DNA of 11,015 bases, taken from contig DFHC01000058.1 in NCBI GenBank assembly GCA_002372575.1, positions 1-11,015 of the forward strand, given 5' to 3'. The number at the start of each line of letters is the position of its first letter. Position 1 is the stretch's first letter. Shown here piece by piece: positions 6,153 to 11,015 of the stretch. This DNA comes from a bacterium UBA3734. GTDB taxonomy: Bacteria; Bacteroidota; Bacteroidia; Bacteroidales; Bacteroidaceae. Made by a program: the position numbers and the translations under genes. Under the pieces are notes generated by a model. It was given only the letters and a program-made list of their open reading frames with translations, had not been told where the DNA came from and did not search any database.

Positions 6153-7850
6153 ATGTTCAAAAAAATCGTAGAGTGCGTGCCCAACTTCAGCGAAGGCCGC
6201 AACATGGGAGTTATCAAACAAATCACTAACGAGATTGAGAGTGTGAAAGGCGTGAAACTGCTCGACGTGGACCCGGGCGACGCAACAAACCGCACGGTGG
6301 TCACCTTTGTGGGCGAGCCTGAGGCTGTTTTGGAAGCCGCTTTTCTGGGTGTGAAGAAGGCCAGCGAGCTCATCGACATGCGCCAGCACCACGGTGCCCA
6401 CCCGCGCATGGGTGCCACGGACGTTTGTCCGCTGATTCCCGTGGCAGGCATCACGCTTGAAGAGTGTGCCGAGCTGGCGCGCAAACTGGCCGAGCGCATC
6501 GCCAACGAGGCAAAGGTGCCGTGCTATTGCTACGAGGCCGCCGCTTTCAAGCCCGAGAGGCAGAATTTGGCCGTTTGCCGTGCCGGAGAGTACGAGGCGC
6601 TGCCCGAGAAAATGTCGAATCCGGAGAAAGCACCCGATTTCGGAGCGCGTCCGTATGACGAGGGCGTGGCTCGCACGGGTTGCACCGCAGTGGGCGCCCG
6701 CGACTTCCTGATTGCTGTCAATTACAACCTGAATACGACTTCGACGCGTCGCGCCAATGCGATTGCTTTCGATGTGCGTGAAAAGGGTCGTCCGCAACGT
6801 GAGGGTGGTTCGCCCGTTGGCAAGCCGATGAAAGACGAGAACGGCAACACCATCATGATTCCCGGAACGCTGAAGTCAACGAAAGCGATTGGTTGGTTCA
6901 TTGACGAGTATGGCATCGCCCAGGTATCGATGAACATTACCAATATCAATGTGACGCCGCTCCACGTGGCATTCGACGAGGTATGTCGCTGTGCGCAGAA
7001 CCGTGGCATCCGCGTGACGGGAACGGAAATCGTCGGTCTGATACCGAAACGCACGCTCATCGAAGCCGGAAAATATTTCTTGGAGAAGCAGAATCGCTCG
7101 GTGGGTATTCCGGAAGAGGATATTATCAACATCGCCATCCACTCGATGGGGCTCGACGACCTGAAGCCGTTCAATCCGCGCGAGAAAGTAATTGAATTCT
7201 TGCTGGAAGATGAGAACAAGACTGCGAAGCTGGTGGACCTCACCGTGAAGGGATTTGCCGAAGAGACATCGCGCGAGAGTCCTGCTCCCGGCGGCGGCAC
7301 GATTTCCGCTTACATGGGTGCACTGGGCGCTGCACTGGGCACGATGGTCGCTAACCTGTCGAGCCACAAGGCAGGATGGGACGCTCGTTGGAACGAATTC
7401 AGCCAGTGGGCAGACAAAGGTCAGGAGCTGATGACGGAGTTGCTGCACCTCGTTGATGAAGACACGGAGGCCTTCAACCGCATCATGGCAGCCTTTGGAA
7501 TGCCGAAAAAGACCGATGAGGAGAAGGAGGCGCGCTCGGCAGCCATTCAGGAGGCTACACTCTACGCCACGGAAGTGCCCCTGCAGACGATGAAGGCGTC
7601 GTATAAGGCGTTTGACATCTGCCGCGCGATGGCTGAAGAGGGCAATCCGAACAGCGTGAGTGATGCCGGAGTAGGTGCGTTGGCAGCACGTGCGGCTGTT
7701 CTTGGCGCTGGTCTGAATGTAAAAATCAATGCCGGAAGCCTCGCAGACAAGGCCGTGGCCGAGAAATTGATTGGTGAAGCCAATGAACTCATTGAAAAGG
7801 CTAATGTTCAGGAAAAAGAGATCATTGCGATTGTTGAATCGAAACTGTAA
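6153..7850 (+). CDS. ftcD: Glutamate formimidoyltransferase / formimidoyl-THF cyclodeaminase, bifunctional
   Basis: A 565-residue protein, the length expected for the fused enzyme. Residues about 1-182 are the formimidoyltransferase N-subdomain: KIVECVPNFSEGRN (4-17), DATNRTVVTFVG (43-54) and HHGAHPRMGATDVCPLIPVA (79-98), where His83 is the likely catalytic histidine. Residues about 183-330 are its C-subdomain (GARDFLIAVNYNLNT). Residues about 360-560 form the helical cyclodeaminase domain, including SPAPGGGTISAYMGALGAAL (376-395) with its Gly-rich folate-binding turn. It transfers the formimino group of formiminoglutamate to THF, releasing glutamate, then deaminates it to 5,10-methenyl-THF, so histidine breakdown feeds one-carbon metabolism. 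It has its own -7 box and ends 5 nt before hutU, its pathway partner. The start at 6153 follows an A-rich leader, and the protein start matches the family. It is cytoplasmic. Confidence 0.95.
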   Translation: MFKKIVECVPNFSEGRNMGVIKQITNEIESVKGVKLLDVDPGDATNRTVVTFVGEPEAVLEAAFLGVKKASELIDMRQHHGAHPRMGATDVCPLIPVAGITLEECAELARKLAERIANEAKVPCYCYEAAAFKPERQNLAVCRAGEYEALPEKMSNPEKAPDFGARPYDEGVARTGCTAVGARDFLIAVNYNLNTTSTRRANAIAFDVREKGRPQREGGSPVGKPMKDENGNTIMIPGTLKSTKAIGWFIDEYGIAQVSMNITNINVTPLHVAFDEVCRCAQNRGIRVTGTEIVGLIPKRTLIEAGKYFLEKQNRSVGIPEEDIINIAIHSMGLDDLKPFNPREKVIEFLLEDENKTAKLVDLTVKGFAEETSRESPAPGGGTISAYMGALGAALGTMVANLSSHKAGWDARWNEFSQWADKGQELMTELLHLVDEDTEAFNRIMAAFGMPKKTDEEKEARSAAIQEATLYATEVPLQTMKASYKAFDICRAMAEEGNPNSVSDAGVGALAARAAVLGAGLNVKINAGSLADKAVAEKLIGEANELIEKANVQEKEIIAIVESKL

Positions 7851-7855
7851 AATGT

Positions 7856-9910
7856 ATGTCGAACGAAGATTTTAAAAGAGAAATTCAGCTCGGGATTCCC
7901 AACGAATTGCCCGAATCCAAGCCATACGATACGAACATCAACCATGCGCCGAAGCGCAAGGAGATATTGAACGAGGACGAGAAGCGGCTGGCGCTGCGCA
8001 ATGCACTGCGTTATTTCCCGAAGCATCTACATGCGCAGTTGGCGCCCGAGTTTGCCGAGGAGTTGAAGACTTACGGCAGAATCTACATGTACCGCTATCG
8101 CCCGAGCTATGAGATGTATGCGCGTCCGATTGAGGATTACCCGCACAAGAGTCGTCAGGCGGCAGCCATCATGATGATGATTCAGAACAATCTGGACCCC
8201 CGCGTGGCGCAACACCCGCACGAATTGATTACCTACGGAGGCAATGGTGCGGTGTTCCAGAACTGGGCGCAATATCGGTTGGCGATGAAATACCTCAGCG
8301 AAATGACCGACGAGCAGACGCTGGTGATGTATAGCGGTCACCCGTTCGGACTGTTCCCCTCGCACAAGAATGCACCGCGCGTGGTGGTGACGAACGGCAT
8401 GGTGATACCGAACTATTCGAAGCCCGACGACTGGGAGCGCATGAACGCACTGGGCGTGAGTCAGTACGGTCAGATGACGGCAGGTTCGTACATGTATATC
8501 GGTCCGCAGGGCATCGTTCACGGTACGACCATCACGGTGCTGAACGCTGCAAGAAAAGTAGCCCCCCTCTCATCCCCCCAAAAGGGGGGAAGCTCCGAAA
8601 CTGAACACCTCCCCCGTTTGGGGGAGGCCGGGAGGGGGCTTCTCTTCGTCACTGCTGGACTGGGTGGAATGAGTGGCGCGCAACCAAAAGCTGCTAACAT
8701 CGCCAAGGTGGTCAGCATCACTGCCGAAATCAATCCGAAGGCGGCGGAGAAGCGCTACGAGCAAGGCTGGGTTGACGAGTTGCACTACGACCTGAACGAG
8801 CTGATTCCCGCAGTGCGCAAGGCGATTGATGAGCGTCGCGTGGTGTCGATGGCATACGTCGGCAACGTGGTGGACCTCTGGGAGAAGCTTGCCGAGGAGC
8901 AGATGACCGTCGATTTGGGCAGCGACCAGACGTCACTGCACAACCCGTGGGCAGGCGGATATTATCCCGTCGGCTACACGCTGGAAGAGAGCAACCGCAT
9001 GATGGCGGAAGAACCCGAGCGCTTCAAGGAGGCTGTGCAGGCTTCGTTGCGCCGCCAGGTGGCTGCCATCAACAAGCTGACGGCGCGCGGCATGTACTTC
9101 TTCGACTATGGAAACGCGTTCCTGCTCGAATCGAGCCGCGCCGGAGCCGACATCATGAAGGACGGCAAGTTCCGCTATCCGTCATACGTGCAAGATATTA
9201 TGGGTCCGATGTTCTTCGACTATGGCTTCGGACCGTTCCGCTGGGTGTGCACGTCGTGCGACCCGACCGACCTCGAAACGACCGACCGTCTGGCTGCCGA
9301 GGTGCTCGAGGAAATCCGGAAAGATGCTCCGGCAGACATCTGCGGGCAGATGGACGACAATATTCACTGGATTAAGGAGGCTGGACGGAACAAGCTCGTC
9401 GTCGGTTCTCAGGCACGAATCCTGTATGCCGACGCTGAGGGCCGTACAAAGATTGCCCTCGCATTCAACGACGCCATCAAGCGCGGCGAGCTGAAGGCAC
9501 CCGTCGTGCTGGGACGCGACCACCACGACGTGAGCGGTACTGACTCGCCCTTCCGTGAGACGTCGAACATCTACGACGGTTCGCAGTTCTGCGCCGACAT
9601 GGCTGTGCAGAACGTCATCGGCGACTCCTTCCGCGGCGCGACGTGGGTGAGCATCCACAACGGCGGCGGCGTAGGCTGGGGCGAAGTCATCAACGGCGGC
9701 TTCGGAATGGTCATCGACGGTTCGGAAGACAGCGAGCGCCACATCCGCGAGATGCTCTTCTGGGACGTGAACAACGGCATCACGCGCCGCGCATGGGCAC
9801 GCAACAGCGGTTCCATCGACGCCATCAAGCGCGAGATGGCGCGCACGCCGGGCTTCACGGCGACGCTGCCGAACTTGGTCGATGATGCCATCATTGCAAG
9901 TGCCTTCTGA
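7856..9910 (+). CDS. hutU: Urocanate hydratase with an in-frame repeat-derived insertion
   Basis: A 684-residue protein that converts urocanate to 4-imidazolone-5-propionate with tightly bound NAD+ as electrophile. Family hallmarks: YGGNGAVFQNWAQY (127-140), YSGHPFGLFPS (159-169), QMTAGSYMYIGPQGIVHGT (206-224), the NAD-loop GLGGMSGAQPKAA (268-280), RWVCTSCDP with Cys465 at the conserved active-site cysteine, and HHDVSGTDSPFRET plus SIHNGGGVGWGEVINGG near the C-terminus. It is longer than the roughly 556-residue proteobacterial enzyme because it has the extended form I associate with Bacteroidota (extra N-terminal segment starting NEDFKREIQLGIP). In addition, residues 235-261 are encoded by a palindromic G/C-tract element; canonical enzymes have only about 8-10 residues between the AAR(K/R) helix end and LFVT. 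The frame stays open and all catalytic motifs remain, so the enzyme may still be active. It starts 5 nt after ftcD and is co-transcribed. HutI and HutH are absent from the window. Confidence 0.95.
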   Translation: MSNEDFKREIQLGIPNELPESKPYDTNINHAPKRKEILNEDEKRLALRNALRYFPKHLHAQLAPEFAEELKTYGRIYMYRYRPSYEMYARPIEDYPHKSRQAAAIMMMIQNNLDPRVAQHPHELITYGGNGAVFQNWAQYRLAMKYLSEMTDEQTLVMYSGHPFGLFPSHKNAPRVVVTNGMVIPNYSKPDDWERMNALGVSQYGQMTAGSYMYIGPQGIVHGTTITVLNAARKVAPLSSPQKGGSSETEHLPRLGEAGRGLLFVTAGLGGMSGAQPKAANIAKVVSITAEINPKAAEKRYEQGWVDELHYDLNELIPAVRKAIDERRVVSMAYVGNVVDLWEKLAEEQMTVDLGSDQTSLHNPWAGGYYPVGYTLEESNRMMAEEPERFKEAVQASLRRQVAAINKLTARGMYFFDYGNAFLLESSRAGADIMKDGKFRYPSYVQDIMGPMFFDYGFGPFRWVCTSCDPTDLETTDRLAAEVLEEIRKDAPADICGQMDDNIHWIKEAGRNKLVVGSQARILYADAEGRTKIALAFNDAIKRGELKAPVVLGRDHHDVSGTDSPFRETSNIYDGSQFCADMAVQNVIGDSFRGATWVSIHNGGGVGWGEVINGGFGMVIDGSEDSERHIREMLFWDVNNGITRRAWARNSGSIDAIKREMARTPGFTATLPNLVDDAIIASAF
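8560..8640. mobile_element. 81-bp palindromic REP/MITE-like element inside hutU
   Basis: The edges form imperfect terminal inverted repeats: AGCCCCCCTCTC at 8560-8571 against GGGAGGGGGCT at 8630-8640, the outer seven bases AGCCCCC/GGGGGCT being exact. Inside are two perfect hairpins: TCCCCCC-AAAA-GGGGGGA (8573-8590) and CCTCCCCC-GTTT-GGGGGAGG (8608-8627), joined by a 17-nt spacer. Its length is a multiple of three and its coding frame has no stop, so it adds 27 codons (residues 235-261 of HutU) without breaking the gene. The composition is unlike the surrounding coding sequence. I recall similar C/G-run palindromes being dispersed in Prevotella and related genomes, but cannot verify that here. 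No transposase is encoded and I see no second copy in the window. Exact borders and target duplication are uncertain. Confidence 0.8.
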
Positions 9911-9936
9911 CGACACATTATTCATATACACGCACG

Positions 9937-10719
9937 ATGGACGAAAATTTCATTTCCAGCCCGCAAAACCCGAAAATCAAGCAGCTGCTGGCGCTTCAGA
10001 GGAAGTCGTCGGAGCGGCGGAGTAGGGGACTGTTCGTGGTGGAGGGGCTGCGCGAGCTGCAGCACTGCACCGAGGCTGGTTTCGAGGTCGAGAGCCTGTT
10101 CGTTTGCAAGGAATTGTTCACGGGCGATTTCGACACGAAAAATGCCGCAGTTTACACGGTTTCTCTGAAGGTTTACGAGCATATCGCCTACCGCGAGAGC
10201 ACGGAGGGCGTCGTGGCCTTGGTCAGAAGCCGCACGCAGCGACTCACCGACCTCGAACTGGGCGAAAATCCCCTCGTCGTGGTGCTCGAAGGCGTGGAGA
10301 AACCCGGCAATCTCGGAGCGGTGCTGCGTTCAGCCGACGCAGCCCGCGCCGATGCCGTCGTGGTCTGCGACCCGCTCACCGACCTCCATAATCCCAACCT
10401 CATCCGTGCGAGCCTCGGCGCCGCGTTCACCGTGCCCACCGTGGCCTGTACGTCGGAGGAGTGCATTGCCTTTCTGAAGTCGAAAAGCATAAAAATCCTG
10501 ACGGCTCAGTTGCAGGATTCCAGCCTCTACTACGACACCGACATGCGCCGTGGCGTGGCCCTCGTCATGGGCACCGAATCTACCGGACTCACGCAGCAGT
10601 GGCGCGAGGCTGCTGATGCCCACATCCGCATCCCGATGCTCGGGCGGCTCGACTCGCTGAACGTGTCGGTTTCGGCTGCGATTTTGCTCTTCGAGGCAGT
10701 TCGCCAACGGGAAAAATAG
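9937..10719 (+). CDS. TrmH/SpoU-family RNA 2'-O-methyltransferase
   Basis: A 260-residue protein of the SPOUT class, usual length for this family. An N-terminal substrate-binding domain (residues about 1-95: SSPQNPKIKQLLALQ, then GLFVVEGLREL) precedes the knotted SAM-binding domain. Motif 1 is EGVEKPGNLGAVLRSADA (118-135) with the conserved Asn125 and catalytic-type Arg131. Motif 2 is ALVMGTESTGL (208-218) and motif 3 is IPMLGRLDSLNVSVSAAILL (232-251). Members methylate ribose 2'-OH groups in 23S rRNA or tRNA using SAM; RlmB-like and TrmH-like enzymes cannot be separated from the sequence alone. It begins 26 nt after hutU without a recognisable promoter, so it is likely at least partly co-transcribed with ftcD-hutU. 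That is odd functionally and may be incidental. Its TAG stop lies inside the hairpin terminator at 10714-10745. Confidence 0.9.
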   Translation: MDENFISSPQNPKIKQLLALQRKSSERRSRGLFVVEGLRELQHCTEAGFEVESLFVCKELFTGDFDTKNAAVYTVSLKVYEHIAYRESTEGVVALVRSRTQRLTDLELGENPLVVVLEGVEKPGNLGAVLRSADAARADAVVVCDPLTDLHNPNLIRASLGAAFTVPTVACTSEECIAFLKSKSIKILTAQLQDSSLYYDTDMRRGVALVMGTESTGLTQQWREAADAHIRIPMLGRLDSLNVSVSAAILLFEAVRQREK

Positions 10720-10745
10720 GCAAAAATGCACATTTTTGCCTATTT
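10714..10745 (+). terminator. Perfect 15-bp hairpin ending the ftcD-hutU-methyltransferase unit
   Basis: AAATAGGCAAAAATG (10714-10728) and CATTTTTGCCTATTT (10731-10745) are exact reverse complements around a 2-nt centre (effectively a 4-nt GCAC loop). An A/T-rich tail (AGTGCAAAATTTTATT) follows rather than a clean U-run. The methyltransferase TAG stop (10717-10719) is inside the left arm. Placement between the gene end and the next promoter fits a transcription terminator or 3'-end-protecting hairpin; the A-run on the left and T-run on the right would let it work in either direction. Confidence 0.65.
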
Positions 10746-10778
10746 AGTGCAAAATTTTATTAAAAATTTACATTTTTT

Positions 10779-10810
10779 CTTGGTAGATTGCACAAATTGT
10801 AGTACATTTG
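10779..10810 (+). promoter_or_regulatory. Bacteroidetes-type promoter for ppdK
   Basis: TTG at 10780-10782 and TACATTTG at 10803-10810 (exact TAnnTTTG) are spaced 20 nt apart, as expected for this promoter class. The start of transcription would be near 10817, leaving a leader of about 50 nt that is A/T-rich and lacks a Shine-Dalgarno sequence. It lies immediately downstream of the hairpin terminator, so ppdK should be an independent transcription unit. Confidence 0.7.
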
Positions 10811-10865
10811 CGCAATTTTTTTAGAGAAATTGAATTTTCATACCATTAATATTTAAAATTTCAAC

Positions 10866-11015
10866 ATGAGCGTAAAAAGAGTTTACACTTTCGGCAACGG
10901 TAAGGCCGAAGGAAATGCAAAAATGCGTGAGGAACTTGGGGGTAAGGGTGCTAACCTTGCTGAGATGAACCATATCGGTGTGCCCGTTCCTCCAGGTTTT
11001 ACCATCACTACAGAC
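10866..11015 (+). CDS. ppdK: Pyruvate, phosphate dikinase, N-terminal fragment (cut by window edge)
   Basis: Fifty codons are visible from ATG 10866: [20 protein letters not shown], then [20 protein letters not shown] and GFTITTD. The [10 protein letters not shown] and [10 protein letters not shown] segments are the start of the ATP-grasp nucleotide-binding domain shared by PPDK and PEP synthase, and the KRVYxFGxGKAEG opening is typical of PPDK. The family enzyme (about 870-910 residues) reversibly converts pyruvate, ATP and phosphate to PEP, AMP and pyrophosphate, linking glycolysis and gluconeogenesis in many anaerobes. The phosphohistidine and PEP-binding domains lie beyond the right edge. 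The start follows an A/T-rich leader behind its own promoter. Confidence 0.92.
   Translation, partial: MSVKRVYTFGNGKAEGNAKMREELGGKGANLAEMNHIGVPVPPGFTITTD

Noticed and set aside
8573..8627. Intrinsic terminators or a CRISPR-like repeat unit
   Set aside because: The hairpins lack U-tracts and lie inside an intact coding region; there are only two non-identical palindromes with no spacer-repeat periodicity.
8560..8640. Frameshift or pseudogene in hutU at the G/C-tract region
   Set aside because: The frame is identical before and after the segment and all downstream catalytic motifs are intact, so this is an in-frame insertion rather than a broken gene. A homopolymer-length sequencing error would have shifted the frame.
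9182..9931. 249-codon minus-strand frame opposite the end of hutU
   Set aside because: It lies over the strongly conserved catalytic part of HutU and has no recognisable domain; an antisense shadow.

Overview
The window looks like chromosomal DNA from a Bacteroidota species, probably a fairly GC-rich Prevotella-like member of the Bacteroidales (inferred from sequence character alone). Support: most intergenic regions carry the Bacteroidetes -7 box TAnnTTTG, twice with a TTG-type -33 element 20 nt upstream. Shine-Dalgarno sequences are weak or absent and starts follow A-rich leaders. The protein families also fit Bacteroidales, for example a long (about 680 aa) urocanate hydratase and an orphan PqqD-like protein.

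Layout, left to right. (1) The first 33 codons of radA run off the left edge on the minus strand; a divergent intergenic region separates them from a plus-strand pair: an orphan NMT1/SsuA-like substrate-binding lipoprotein and a large cytoplasmic TPR protein. (2) A 90-codon PqqD-like gene on the minus strand converges on the TPR gene with a 10-nt gap. (3) A 171-bp divergent promoter region leads to an NhaD-like Na+/H+ antiporter homologue, followed after 7 nt by an exported glycerophosphodiester phosphodiesterase. (4) A new promoter box precedes ftcD (bifunctional formimidoyltransferase-cyclodeaminase), hutU (urocanate hydratase) and a TrmH/SpoU-family RNA methyltransferase. These are closely spaced (5 and 26 nt) and end in a strong perfect hairpin. 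(5) A well-formed promoter drives the start of pyruvate phosphate dikinase (ppdK), which is cut by the right edge.

HutU and FtcD catalyse two steps of histidine degradation to glutamate (urocanate to imidazolone-propionate; formiminoglutamate plus THF to glutamate). HutH and HutI, needed to complete the route, are not in the window.

The most striking observation is inside hutU. An 81-bp G/C-tract palindromic element (8560-8640), with two perfect hairpins and imperfect terminal inverted repeats, sits in frame in the NAD-binding domain, just before the GLGGMSGAQ loop. It adds about 20 residues that ordinary urocanate hydratases lack. It looks like a small non-autonomous REP/MITE-type repeat that has become protein-coding, comparable in principle to the Rickettsia palindromic elements. 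Everything else looks like ordinary core-genome content; I see no defence system, CRISPR array, phage, tRNA or rRNA.
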